Assembly (NCBI GenBank): GCA_000721275.1
Contig: JOFO01000027.1
Span: 17,797-81,796, forward strand
Length of the DNA: 64,000 nucleotides
Origin: Microtetraspora glauca
GTDB lineage: Bacteria; Actinomycetota; Actinomycetes; Streptomycetales; Streptomycetaceae
Direction of reading: 5' to 3'
Part shown: positions 15,981 through 24,553 of the stretch, piece by piece
How positions within the stretch are numbered: position 1 is the first letter of the stretch
How the letters are laid out: each line of letters starts with the position of its first letter
Position numbers and translations under genes: made by a program
Notes under the pieces: generated by a model
The model's input: only the letters and a program-made list of their open reading frames with translations
What the model was told of the DNA's origin: nothing
Database searches by the model: none

Positions 15981-17813
15981 ATGAGCCTCACTCTGGAGCG
16001 CCCCACCAAGGCGCCCGGAACCACCGCGACGCGGCCGCCCGAAAAGGGCGGCCGCCCCGGCCGGGCGAGATGGGTCTGGGGCTGGGCCTACAGCGGCGTC
16101 CTGTCCGTCGTCCTCGCCCTCGTGGTCCTGATCGGTTACCTGGCCGACGGCATCACGAGCGGCACGGTCGACTGGGGAGCCCTCCTCACGGACTCCGTCT
16201 GGAGCCCGGGGAACCTGGCCTTCGGCGGCCTGGCCATGATCTACGGATCGGCGGTCGTCTGCGTCCTGGCGCTCGTGCTCGCCGTACCCGTCGGCTGGGC
16301 GGCGGCCGTCGCCCTGTCCGAGTACCTGCCGCCCCGCCTCGCGAAGCCGCTGCGCCTGAGCATCGAACTCCTCGCGGCCGTTCCCTCCATCGTCTACGGC
16401 CTCATCGGCATCATGGTGATCCGGCCGTTCGTCGCCGGACTGGGGAACGTGCCGGGCGGCGACAGCATCCTCGCCGCCGGCATCGTCCTCGCCGTGATGA
16501 TCATGCCGACGATCGTGGCGGTCAGCGTGGACGCCCTCGCCGCAGTACCCGGCCGCTACCGGGAGGCCGCGTACTCCCTCGGCCTCACCCGCCGGGAGGT
16601 CGTCCGCTCCGCCGTCCTGCCCCAGGCCCGTTCGGGCATGCGCGCCGGCGTCCTCCTTGGCCTGGCCCGGGCGCTCGGCGAGGCCATCGCGGTCTTCATG
16701 GTCATCGGCCGCGCCGACGGGCGCCTCCCGGAGTCGTTCGGCGACTTCTTCTCCTCGCTCGTCCGCCCCGGCCAGACGCTCACCACCAAGCTCGCCGGCC
16801 CCGAACCCATGCTCGCCGGCACCTCGGGCCCGTACTTCGCCGCCCTCTGCGGACTCGGCATCATCCTGCTGGCCCTCGTCGCCGCCGCCACCGTGTGGGG
16901 CACCCGCGGCACCTCGGCCCGGGTCCGGCGCGGACCGCGCGTCCGGCGGACCTCCGCATGGATGCGCGGCCCCAAGGACCGGCTGACCACGGCCGTCCGC
17001 TACGGCGCCCTGCTGCTGCCGACCGCCCTCCTGCTCGGCATGCTCGGCATCCTGCTGGCCCGCGGCGGCGCGGCCCTCAACCCGGCCTTCTGGTTCACCC
17101 CGTCCGCCGGCGCCGCCGACGGAGGCATCCGCGACCAGATCGTCGGCACACTCCTGCTGCTCGCGACCACGGCGCTGATCGCGCTGCCCCTCGGCTACGG
17201 AGCGGGCATCGTGATCGGCACCCGCGCCTCCGCCAAGACCTCCCGGATCCTGGAGACGCTGACCGTGGCGGTCGGCGGAACACCCACCATCCTGCTCGGC
17301 CTCGCCGGATACGTCCTCCTGTGCACGACCATGGGCTGGGGCCGTTCCTGGCTGGCCGGCGCCGTGGTCCTGGTGCCCGTCGTGGTCCCGGTCGTCGCCC
17401 TCACCACCGCCGGCCGCGTGCGCGGCATGCCGGGCGAACTCACCGAGAGCGCGCTCGCACTGGGTCTGACTCGCTCGCAGTACATCCGCTCCGTGGTCAT
17501 CCCCTACACCTGGCCGGCCACGCTCACCGGCCTACTGCTCGGCCTGGCCCGCGCGGCAGGCGAGACGGCGCCCCTGATCTTCACGGCCACCGTGTTCTTC
17601 GGGGCCCCCGCCCTCCCGACCGGCATCGTCAACGCACCGGTCCAGGCCCTGCCCACGCACATCTTCACCCTGTCGCAGGACTCCGGCGCCCCCGAGGCCA
17701 TCGCCCAGGCGTGGGGCAGCGCCCTCGTCCTGGTCCTGATCACCGCCGGACTGCTCACCCTGGCCGTCTTCCTGCGCAACCGATTCGAAGGAGCACGACG
17801 TTGGACAACGTGA
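15981..17813 (+). CDS. Fused PstC-PstA oxyanion ABC permease
   Basis: At 610 residues it is twice the normal size. The first half (to about residue 310) is a PstC-type permease and the second (about 335-605) a PstA-type permease. Each carries an EAA-type coupling loop (YREAAYSLGLTRREVV; TESALALGLTRSQYI). A positively charged linker (RVRRGPRVRRTSAW) joins them. It starts 3 bp after pstS and overlaps the ATPase gene. Fusion of the two channel subunits is unusual for phosphate transporters and points to a specialised system. Confidence 0.87.
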   Translation: MSLTLERPTKAPGTTATRPPEKGGRPGRARWVWGWAYSGVLSVVLALVVLIGYLADGITSGTVDWGALLTDSVWSPGNLAFGGLAMIYGSAVVCVLALVLAVPVGWAAAVALSEYLPPRLAKPLRLSIELLAAVPSIVYGLIGIMVIRPFVAGLGNVPGGDSILAAGIVLAVMIMPTIVAVSVDALAAVPGRYREAAYSLGLTRREVVRSAVLPQARSGMRAGVLLGLARALGEAIAVFMVIGRADGRLPESFGDFFSSLVRPGQTLTTKLAGPEPMLAGTSGPYFAALCGLGIILLALVAAATVWGTRGTSARVRRGPRVRRTSAWMRGPKDRLTTAVRYGALLLPTALLLGMLGILLARGGAALNPAFWFTPSAGAADGGIRDQIVGTLLLLATTALIALPLGYGAGIVIGTRASAKTSRILETLTVAVGGTPTILLGLAGYVLLCTTMGWGRSWLAGAVVLVPVVVPVVALTTAGRVRGMPGELTESALALGLTRSQYIRSVVIPYTWPATLTGLLLGLARAAGETAPLIFTATVFFGAPALPTGIVNAPVQALPTHIFTLSQDSGAPEAIAQAWGSALVLVLITAGLLTLAVFLRNRFEGARRWTT

Positions 17814-18511
17814 AGACGGGGAACGCGCACCCGCAGAACGTGATCGCCGTCCGCGATCTGCGCGTCCTCGACGGAAAGAAGACCCTGGTCGGCCCGGTCA
17901 CCTTCGAGCTGCCCGCCGGCTCCACCACCGGCCTGTGCGGCCCGTCGGGCGCCGGAAAGTCCACGGTGCTGCGCGCCCTGGTCGACCTCCTCCCGCACGG
18001 CCTGCGCCGCGACGGCGAGGTGGACGTGCAGGGACGCACGATCTGCTGCGGCAAGGGGGACGCGTCACTGCGGAGCACCGTCGTCCTGGTGCCGCAGACG
18101 CCGGTGGTCTTCGGCGGAAGCATCATGGACAACGCCCTGTTCGGCCTGCGCCACCTGGTCCGCGCCTCCCGTACGGAGATGCGGGACCGGATGGAGAAGG
18201 CGCTGCGGGAGTCGGGCCTGTGGAACGAGGTCCGCGACCGGCTCGACACCCCGGCGCAGTCGCTCTCCAACGGCCAGCGCCAGCGCCTGTGCCTCGCCCG
18301 GGCCCTCGCTCTGGAGCCGGCGGCGCTCCTGCTCGACGAGCCGACCAGCGCCCTGGACGAGCGAAGCCGGGACACGGTCGAGGAGTCGGTGGCGGCGCTG
18401 CGCGGGAACCGTACGGTCCTTCTCGTGTCGCACGACCCGGGCCAGGTGGAACGACTCTGCGACCGCACGGTCCGCCTGGAGCTCCCGGAGACGGCCGCTC
18501 TGGTCTCCTGA
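17801..18511 (+). CDS. PstB-like ABC transporter ATPase
   Basis: A 236-residue ATPase: Walker A GPSGAGKST, Q-loop VLVPQTPVVF, signature LSNGQRQR, Walker B ALLLDEPTSALDE, H-loop SHD. A TTG at 17801 is taken as the start because AAGGAG sits seven bases before it; GTG at 17810 is the alternative. It overlaps the permease end by 13 bp. A Cys pair (TICCGK) is unusual. It ends before a 17-bp-stem terminator. Confidence 0.85.
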   Translation: MDNVKTGNAHPQNVIAVRDLRVLDGKKTLVGPVTFELPAGSTTGLCGPSGAGKSTVLRALVDLLPHGLRRDGEVDVQGRTICCGKGDASLRSTVVLVPQTPVVFGGSIMDNALFGLRHLVRASRTEMRDRMEKALRESGLWNEVRDRLDTPAQSLSNGQRQRLCLARALALEPAALLLDEPTSALDERSRDTVEESVAALRGNRTVLLVSHDPGQVERLCDRTVRLELPETAALVS

Positions 18512-18530
18512 CCCCCCGCCAGCGTGAACC

Positions 18531-18571
18531 GGGCCCGTTCCGTCGTGAAGGAAGCACGACGGAACGGGCCC
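18531..18571. terminator. Strong bidirectional terminator
   Basis: A perfect 17-bp stem (GGGCCCGTTCCGTCGTG and its complement) with a 7-nt loop lies between the convergent ABC ATPase and thioredoxin reductase genes. TCTTTT follows on the plus strand. Confidence 0.9.
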
Positions 18572-18580
18572 GGCGTCTTT

Positions 18581-19582
18581 TCAGCCCGCGCTGACGAGCG
18601 CGGTCCCGGTGGCCGGCTCGGCGTCCCGGAGGGCCGCGAGGTACCGCTCGGCGTCGAGGGCGGCGGCGCAGCCGGAGCCCGCGGCCGTGATGGCCTGGCG
18701 GTAGGTGTGGTCGACGACGTCGCCGGCGCCGAAGACGCCCGGCAGACTCGTACGGGTCGAGGGGGCCTCGGTCTTCAGGTAGCCCTCGTCGTCGAGTTCG
18801 AGCTGGTCGGCGAAGAGCTCGGTGCGCGGGTCGTGGCCGATGGCGATGAACAGGCCGGTCGCGTCCAGCTCACGGGTCTCGTCCGTGAGGACATCGCGCA
18901 GGACGACGCCGGACAGCATGCCGTTCGTCTCCTTGATCTCGGCGACCTCGCTGTCGAAGGCGAAGGAGATCTTGTCGTCCGCGAAGGCCCGGCTCTGCAT
19001 GGCCTTGGAGGCGCGCAAGGTCGAGCGGCGGTGGACAACGGTGACCGAGCGGGCGAAGCGGGTGAGGAAGGTGGCCTCCTCCATGGCGGTGTCGCCGCCG
19101 CCGACCACGACGATGTCGCGGTCGCGGAAGAAGAAGCCGTCACAGGTGGCGCACCAGGAGACACCGCGTCCGGACAGCTCGTCCTCCTTGGGAAGGCCGA
19201 GCTTGCGGTAGCCGGAGCCGGTGGCGACGATCACGGCCTTGGCGCGGTGGACGGTGCCGGCGGAGTCGGTGAGGAGCTTGATGTCACCGGTCAGGTCGAC
19301 GGAGACGATGTCGTCATCGATCATCTCGGCGCCGAACCGCTCGGCCTGGGCCCGCATGTTGTCCATGAGGTCCGGGCCGTTGATACCGGTGGGGAAGCCG
19401 GGAAAGTTCTCAACCTCGGTGGTCGTGGTGAGCGAGCCGCCGACGAATATGGAGCTGCCGAAGAGAAGCGGCTTCAGCTGGGCACGGGCGGTGTAGAGCG
19501 CGGCGGTGTACCCGGCGGGGCCGGAGCCGATGATGATGACCTCGCGGACGTCGTTCTCGGCGCCGGTCGTGGTGGTCGTCAT
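18581..19582 (-). CDS. trxB: Thioredoxin reductase of the ars operon
   Basis: A 333-residue flavoenzyme. FAD motif IIIGSGPAGYTAALY, redox-active WCATCDGFFF, NADPH motif VVVGGGDTAMEEA and the C-terminal GVFAGDVVDHTYRQAITAAGSG-type block are all present (read GAGDV). It follows arsC by 7 bp, so it likely supplies electrons, through thioredoxin, to arsenate reduction. This arsC-trxB-arsR-acr3 layout is common in Streptomyces. Confidence 0.93.
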   Translation of the reverse strand: MTTTTTGAENDVREVIIIGSGPAGYTAALYTARAQLKPLLFGSSIFVGGSLTTTTEVENFPGFPTGINGPDLMDNMRAQAERFGAEMIDDDIVSVDLTGDIKLLTDSAGTVHRAKAVIVATGSGYRKLGLPKEDELSGRGVSWCATCDGFFFRDRDIVVVGGGDTAMEEATFLTRFARSVTVVHRRSTLRASKAMQSRAFADDKISFAFDSEVAEIKETNGMLSGVVLRDVLTDETRELDATGLFIAIGHDPRTELFADQLELDDEGYLKTEAPSTRTSLPGVFGAGDVVDHTYRQAITAAGSGCAAALDAERYLAALRDAEPATGTALVSAG

Positions 19583-19589
19583 GGTGAGG

Positions 19590-20021
19590 TCAGTTCTCCT
19601 GCTTCTCGGCGTTCTTGGAGTCGATCTCTGCGATGAGGCCCTCAATGAGCCCCTTGATCTCGTCCCGGATGGGACGGACGGCCTCGACCCCCTGGCCGGC
19701 CGGGTCCTCCAGGACCCAGTCGAGGTAGGTCTTGCCGGGGTAGTACGGGCAGGCGTCGCCGCAGCCCATGGTGATGATGTAGTCCGACGCCTGCGCGGCC
19801 TCGACGGTGAGGACCTTCGGCTTCTGGTCGGAGATGTCGATGCCGAGCTCGGCCATGGCGGCGACGGCGGCCGGGTTGACCTGGTCACCGGGGAGGGAGC
19901 CGGCGGACCGGACCTCCACCCGGTCGCCCGCGAGGTGCCGGAGGAATCCGGCGGCCATCTGGGAGCGGCCGGCGTTGTGGACGCAGACGAACAGCACGGA
20001 CGCGAGCGGGGACTCGGACAT
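19590..20021 (-). CDS. arsC: Arsenate reductase, low-molecular-weight phosphatase type
   Basis: A 143-residue thioredoxin-coupled ArsC. The catalytic P-loop is VCVHNAGRS (CX5R). The resolving pair lies in MGCGDACPYYPGK, and DWVLEDPAGQ holds the general-acid Asp. AAGGAAG precedes the ATG at 20021; a GTG at 20036 would put that ribosome site inside the gene. It is divergent from arsR-acr3 across a 74-bp operator region. Confidence 0.93.
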   Translation of the reverse strand: MSESPLASVLFVCVHNAGRSQMAAGFLRHLAGDRVEVRSAGSLPGDQVNPAAVAAMAELGIDISDQKPKVLTVEAAQASDYIITMGCGDACPYYPGKTYLDWVLEDPAGQGVEAVRPIRDEIKGLIEGLIAEIDSKNAEKQEN

Positions 20022-20048
20022 CGGTTCTTCCTTCACAGCAGGCAGCTA

Positions 20049-20102
20049 TCAGCCCGGGCTGGCATCAGCCCTCAATGATGTGAGAGTATCAGCCCATGCT
20101 GA
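20049..20102. promoter_or_regulatory. Two inverted repeats in the arsC/arsR-acr3 divergent promoter
   Basis: TCAGCCCGGGCTGG (20049-20062) and TCAGCCCATGCTGA (20089-20102) share a TCAGC-N4-GCTGA-like core and lie exactly 40 bp apart, about four helical turns. The second covers the arsR start codon. It is unlike the CATAGA boxes, so the arsR at 20096 probably has its own operator type. Confidence 0.6.
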
Positions 20103-20404
20103 CGTCAGTCGACACTGAGCTGATGCGGGTCCTGGCCGACCCGCTCAGGTTCCAGATCGTGACCCTGCTGGCCCGCGAGACCCTGTGCACCACGCACCTG
20201 GTGGAGGAGACGGGAGCAAGACAGACCAACCTCTCCAACCACCTCAAGGTCCTGCGCGAGGCGGGGGTCGTGGAGACCGAGCCCTGCGGCCGGTTCACGT
20301 ACTACCGACTGAAGCCCGAGGTCCTCGACACGCTCGCCGGCGGGTTCGCCGGCCTCGCCGCCACCGCCCGCGCCCACGCCGACTCCAAGAGGTCCTGCCC
20401 GTGA
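20096..20404 (+). CDS. arsR: ArsR-family repressor of the arsC/acr3 genes
   Basis: A compact 102-residue ArsR. The metal helix reads ETLCTTHLVEETGARQTNLSNHL, so CTTHL replaces CxCD, and another Cys lies at TEPCGRF; SCP ends the protein. It matches the ArsR group that pairs with ACR3 in actinomycetes. The ATG lies inside an operator, suggesting a very short or leaderless transcript. The next gene starts at GTGA within its stop. Confidence 0.9.
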   Translation: MLTSVDTELMRVLADPLRFQIVTLLARETLCTTHLVEETGARQTNLSNHLKVLREAGVVETEPCGRFTYYRLKPEVLDTLAGGFAGLAATARAHADSKRSCP

Positions 20405-21486
20405 CCCCCGCCGCCCCTGCCGCCACCGCCGAGGAGACCTCGGTCGTCGCGAAGCTGTCGACGCTCGACCGCTTCCTCGCCGTCTGGATCCTCCTCGCCA
20501 TGGGCCTCGGCCTCGGTCTGGGGCGCCTGATCCCCGGCCTGAACGACGCCCTCGCGAAGGTCGAGATCGGCGGCATCTCGCTCCCGATCGCGGTCGGCCT
20601 GCTGGTCATGATGTACCCGGTCCTCGCGAAGGTCCGCTACGACAAGCTCGACGCCGTCACCGGCGACAAGAAGCTCATGGTGTCGTCACTGGTCGTCAAC
20701 TGGGTCCTGGGCCCGGCGGTGATGTTCGCGCTCGCGTGGATCTTCCTGCCGGACCTGCCCGAGTACCGCACCGGCCTGATCATCGTCGGCCTCGCCCGCT
20801 GCATCGCCATGGTCATCATCTGGAACGACCTCGCCTGCGGCGACCGCGAGGCCGCCGCCGTCCTCGTCGCCCTGAACAGCGTCTTCCAGGTCCTCGCCTT
20901 CGGCCTGCTGGGCTGGTTCTACCTCGCCATCCTCCCCGGCTGGCTGGGCCTGGGCGAGGGCGAGACCCTCGACATCTCGATGGGGAAGATCGCGCTGAAC
21001 GTCGTCATCTTCCTCGGCGTCCCGCTCCTCGCCGGCTTCCTGACCCGCCGCATCGGCGAGAAGAAGCTGGGCCGCGAGTCCTACGAGCAGAAGTTCCTGC
21101 CGAAGATCGGCCCCTGGGCCCTCTACGGCCTGCTCTTCACGATCGTGATCCTCTTCGCCCTCCAGGGAAAGACGATCACCTCGCAGCCCCTCGACGTCGC
21201 CCGCATCGCGCTCCCCCTCCTCGTCTACTTCGCGATCATGTGGTTCGGCACCTTCGCCCTCGGCAAGGCCATCGGCCTGCACTACGACCGCACCGCCACC
21301 CTCGCCTTCACCGCCGCCGGCAACAACTTCGAGCTCGCCATCGCCGTCGCCATCGCCACCTTCGGCGTCACCAGCGGCCAGGCACTCTCCGGAGTGGTCG
21401 GCCCGCTGATCGAGGTCCCGGTCCTCGTCGCTCTGGTGTACGTGTCGCTGGCCTGGCGCAGGAAGTTCGCCCTGGCCCAGCAGTAG
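20401..21486 (+). CDS. acr3: ACR3-family arsenite efflux pump
   Basis: A 361-residue membrane protein with ten hydrophobic segments. The ACR3 signature GLARCIAMVIIWNDLACGD carries the essential Cys and a second one nearby. TAAGNNFELAIAVAIATFG is the second conserved block. The GTG start overlaps the arsR stop, so the two are translationally coupled. It exports the arsenite formed by ArsC. Confidence 0.94.
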   Translation: MTPAAPAATAEETSVVAKLSTLDRFLAVWILLAMGLGLGLGRLIPGLNDALAKVEIGGISLPIAVGLLVMMYPVLAKVRYDKLDAVTGDKKLMVSSLVVNWVLGPAVMFALAWIFLPDLPEYRTGLIIVGLARCIAMVIIWNDLACGDREAAAVLVALNSVFQVLAFGLLGWFYLAILPGWLGLGEGETLDISMGKIALNVVIFLGVPLLAGFLTRRIGEKKLGRESYEQKFLPKIGPWALYGLLFTIVILFALQGKTITSQPLDVARIALPLLVYFAIMWFGTFALGKAIGLHYDRTATLAFTAAGNNFELAIAVAIATFGVTSGQALSGVVGPLIEVPVLVALVYVSLAWRRKFALAQQ

Positions 21487-21569
21487 GCACAGTCCCGCGT
21501 CACCACCGAGGTGCCCCGTCCCGCAACCGCGCGGGCCGGGGCACCGCCGCCGAGAAGGGAAACCCGGGC

Positions 21570-22637
21570 ATGACTCAGCACGAGGCCGTCGACGTCGTCG
21601 TCATCGGCGGCGGCCAGGCGGGCCTCGCCGCCGGCTACCACCTGCGCCGGGCCGGCCTCGACTTCGTGGTCCTGGACGCCGGTACGGCCCCCGGCGGGGC
21701 CTGGCGGCACACCTGGGACTCCCTGCACCTCTTCTCCCCCGCCGCGTACTCCTCCCTCCCCGGCCGCCCGATGCCCCCGCAGCCGGGCGAGACGTACCCG
21801 GACGCGGCCCACGTCGTCGCGTACCTCACCGCTTACGAACAGCGCTACGCCCTGCCGGTCCACCGCCCCGTGCGCGTCGCGGGCGTCCACCGGGACGGCG
21901 CGCGCCTCCGGGTCGAGACCGACTCCGGTACGTGGCGGGCCCGCGCGGTCGTCAGCGCCACCGGCACCTGGTCCCGCCCCTTCGTCCCGGCCGTCCCCGG
22001 CCGTACGGAGTTCCGGGGCGCCCAGCTCCACACGGTGGAGTACCGGCGGCCGTCCGACTTCGCCGGGCGGAAGGTGGTCGTGGTAGGCGGCGGCAACTCC
22101 GGCGCCCAGATCGCCGCCGACCTCGCGTACGAGTCCGACCTCACCTGGGTCACCCTCCGCGAGCCCCGCTACCTCGCCGACGACATCGACGGCCGCGCCC
22201 TCTTCGACCACGCCACCGCCCGCCGCCGCGCCCTCGACGAAGGCCGCACCGACACCGGCGGCGTCGCCTCCCTCGGCGACATCGTCGCCGTCCCCCCAGT
22301 CCGTGCCGCCCGCGACGCCGGACTCCTCAAGGCCCAGCCGATGTTCACCCGCCTCACACCGACCGGCGTGGAATGGCCCGACGGCACGAGGACGGACGCC
22401 GACGCGGTCATCTGGTGCACGGGCTTCCGCCCCGCCCTCTCCCACCTCGCCCCGCTCGGCCTGCGCGGCCCCCGAGGCCACATCCCCACCACCGGCACCC
22501 AGGCCCTGGGCGAACCCCGCCTCCACCTCCTCGGCTACGGCGACTGGACCGGCCCCGCCTCCGCCACCCTCATCGGCGTCGGCCGCCCCGCCCGCGACGC
22601 GGCCCGCGCGATCGCCGAACTCCTCAGGGTGAGGTGA
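21570..22637 (+). CDS. arsO: ArsO-like flavin monooxygenase downstream of acr3
   Basis: A 355-residue FAD/NADPH monooxygenase: VVVIGGGQAGLAAGYHL at residue 10, SLHLFSPAAYSSLPG, VVVVGGGNSGAQIAADL, and WCTGFRPALSHL. The typical C-terminal ArsO block LLGYGDWTGPASATLIGVGR is present. It follows acr3 by 83 bp in the same direction. It is a paralogue of the gene at 540; two such enzymes in one locus suggest different arsenical substrates. Confidence 0.85.
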   Translation: MTQHEAVDVVVIGGGQAGLAAGYHLRRAGLDFVVLDAGTAPGGAWRHTWDSLHLFSPAAYSSLPGRPMPPQPGETYPDAAHVVAYLTAYEQRYALPVHRPVRVAGVHRDGARLRVETDSGTWRARAVVSATGTWSRPFVPAVPGRTEFRGAQLHTVEYRRPSDFAGRKVVVVGGGNSGAQIAADLAYESDLTWVTLREPRYLADDIDGRALFDHATARRRALDEGRTDTGGVASLGDIVAVPPVRAARDAGLLKAQPMFTRLTPTGVEWPDGTRTDADAVIWCTGFRPALSHLAPLGLRGPRGHIPTTGTQALGEPRLHLLGYGDWTGPASATLIGVGRPARDAARAIAELLRVR

Positions 22638-22688
22638 CCGGCCCGCCTACGGAGAGGCTCAGGTCCCGCCCAGAATGTCGCGCCGACG

Positions 22689-23504
22689 TCAGTCATGGCG
22701 GGCGAGCTTCACCGAGGAGACCAGAAGGATGACGGCCAGGAGAGGGATGAGCACCAGATCGGGAAAGACGCCGAGAAGCAGACCACCCAGGACCGCTCCG
22801 GCGACCGAGCCGGCTGCCATGACCACGGTGAACCGGAGGTTCGCACCGAGCACGGCGAAACTTCCGTCGCGGCTGTAGCGGGCGAACGCGACCAGCATCG
22901 TCGGAAGCGAGACCAGCAGCGACAGGCTGCCGGCCGTCTTGATGTCCTCCCCGAACAGCAGGACGATCGTCGGGATCAGCAGCTCGCCCCCGGCGACGCC
23001 CATGATCGCGGCGACCACCCCGATGCCGAACCCCGCGACCACGCCGGCGGGGATCTGTTCCCAGGGAGGCAGGCCGAGCGTGCCGAAGGCGGTGGTGTGG
23101 GCGAGCACCAGGGCGGCGGCCATGAGCACCATCAGCGCCGCCAGCACCTTGTAGAGCGTCGCGGTACGCATCCGCACCGCCCAGGACGCACCCGCCCACG
23201 CCCCGAGGAGGCTACCGGCCAGCAGGTTCACCGCGACGGGCCATCGCGCGGCCACGTCGGCGACCGGCACGGCGACGAGCCGGGCGGGCAGGGCGACCAG
23301 GACCACGACCAGGCTCATCGCCTTGTTCAGAATGACGGCCGAGAGCGCGGCGAACCCGAAGAGCCCGATCAGTAGTGGCAGACGGAACTCGGCACCGCCC
23401 AGTCCGATCATGCCGCCCAGCACCCCGATGGCCGCCCCCGCGCCGAACACCACGGATGTCACACGCGTCGTACGAGGGGGAGCAGCAGTCCGGTCGGAAG
23501 CCAT
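22689..23504 (-). CDS. TauE/SafE-family membrane permease
   Basis: A 271-residue protein with about eight membrane segments and paired family motifs (GAGAAIGVLGGMIGLGGAEFRLP; GVVAAIMGVAGGELLIPTIVLLFG). The family exports sulfite or organosulfonates, and members occur in ars loci. The ATG at 23504 has GAGG nine bases upstream. It is convergent with arsO and alone in its unit; arsonate or sulfur-compound export is a guess from context. Confidence 0.85.
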   Translation of the reverse strand: MASDRTAAPPRTTRVTSVVFGAGAAIGVLGGMIGLGGAEFRLPLLIGLFGFAALSAVILNKAMSLVVVLVALPARLVAVPVADVAARWPVAVNLLAGSLLGAWAGASWAVRMRTATLYKVLAALMVLMAAALVLAHTTAFGTLGLPPWEQIPAGVVAGFGIGVVAAIMGVAGGELLIPTIVLLFGEDIKTAGSLSLLVSLPTMLVAFARYSRDGSFAVLGANLRFTVVMAAGSVAGAVLGGLLLGVFPDLVLIPLLAVILLVSSVKLARHD

Positions 23505-23671
23505 GTCCCGCATCCTCGCGTGCACCGAGGTCTGGCCGCTACGTCAGGTGTAAGCCTTCGGGGAAAGACACCGCAGGTGAGCCGATTATTCGTCCGGACC
23601 TCCCATCCCTGACCTCCTATACCACCTCGGCAAAGGCACGGCGTGGTCCGGAGCATCGCCGGGTTCCTGCG

Positions 23672-24172
23672 TCAACCGACGACCTGGCTGCGGCGCTCCA
23701 GCAGCACCGTGTCCCGCCACCGGCCATGATGGCGTCCGACGCGCTCGCGCCTGCCGATCACGCGGAAGCCCGCACGCTTGTGCAAAGCGAGGCTCGCCGT
23801 GTTCTCCGGGAAGATCCCGGACTGGATCGTCCAGATCCCGGCGGCCTCGGTGGAATCGACCAGGACCTTCAGGAGCCCGCCGGCGACTCCGCGCCCGCGG
23901 GCTTCGGGGTGGACGTACACCGAATGCTCAACCACCCCTGCGTACACGCACCGGTCAGAGACGGCGGAGGCGGCAATCCAGCCGAGCACGCGGCCGGCCT
24001 CGCCGAGGGCGACGAAGCGGTGCTCGGGCAGCCTGGACGCGTCGAACGCCTCCCACGTGGGGGCCGTGGTTTCGAAGGTGGCGTCGCCCTCCTCGATTCC
24101 GGCCTGGTAGATGGCGAGGACCTGCTCGGCATGGTCGGCGGTCGTCGGAACCATCGCGAAGTCAGCACCCAT
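23672..24172 (-). CDS. ArsN-like GNAT N-acetyltransferase
   Basis: A 166-residue acetyltransferase. YQAGIEEGDATFET near residue 23 and HSVYVHPEARGRGVAGGLLKVLV (acetyl-CoA loop) and ENTASLALHKRAGFRVIGRRERVG match the phosphinothricin/arsinothricin acetyltransferase group. It overlaps the preceding arsR by 11 bp, and a GAGGAGG ribosome site supports the ATG at 24172. Known ArsN enzymes acetylate the amino group of arsenical or phosphinate amino acids, so it would protect against such a product. Confidence 0.85.
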   Translation of the reverse strand: MGADFAMVPTTADHAEQVLAIYQAGIEEGDATFETTAPTWEAFDASRLPEHRFVALGEAGRVLGWIAASAVSDRCVYAGVVEHSVYVHPEARGRGVAGGLLKVLVDSTEAAGIWTIQSGIFPENTASLALHKRAGFRVIGRRERVGRHHGRWRDTVLLERRSQVVG

Positions 24173-24485
24173 CGGGCGCCTCCTCTCCCATGATCGACCG
24201 GACCGCGCGCGGGAACACCGACAGGCAGGTGCGGTTCACGGCGTACAGGGTCGAGGTGCCTTGCTTCTCGGGCAGAACGAAGCGGACCTCGGCCAGGATC
24301 TTCAGATGGTGGGAGACGGTCGACTGGCCGACCTCCACCCGGTCCACCAGCTCGCCCACGGTCATCGGCCGGCCCGCCCCGGCAAGCAGGTGCAGGAGCC
24401 GTACGCGGGTGGGGTCCGCGAGCGCGCGGAACCAAGTGGCGTACGTGTGGGCCTGCTCGTCGGTGATCGATCCAGTGCTCTTCAT
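24162..24485 (-). CDS. arsR: ArsR-family repressor of the acetyltransferase
   Basis: A 107-residue ArsR-fold protein lacking the CxCD motif (RPMTVGELVDRVEVGQSTVSHHLKILAEV). Its cysteines are in RTCLSVF and at the C terminus (DGC), typical of ArsR members with a C-terminal arsenic site. The gap upstream (24486-24525) has an AT-rich repeat ATCGATCATCGACGATATTC likely to be its operator. It is coupled to the ArsN-like gene. Confidence 0.88.
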   Translation of the reverse strand: MKSTGSITDEQAHTYATWFRALADPTRVRLLHLLAGAGRPMTVGELVDRVEVGQSTVSHHLKILAEVRFVLPEKQGTSTLYAVNRTCLSVFPRAVRSIMGEEAPDGC

Positions 24486-24553
24486 CGATCATCGACGATA
24501 TTCGATAATAGAGAGCTTGGCCAGAGCTGCGACGCCTGCGAAGATCGCCCGCC

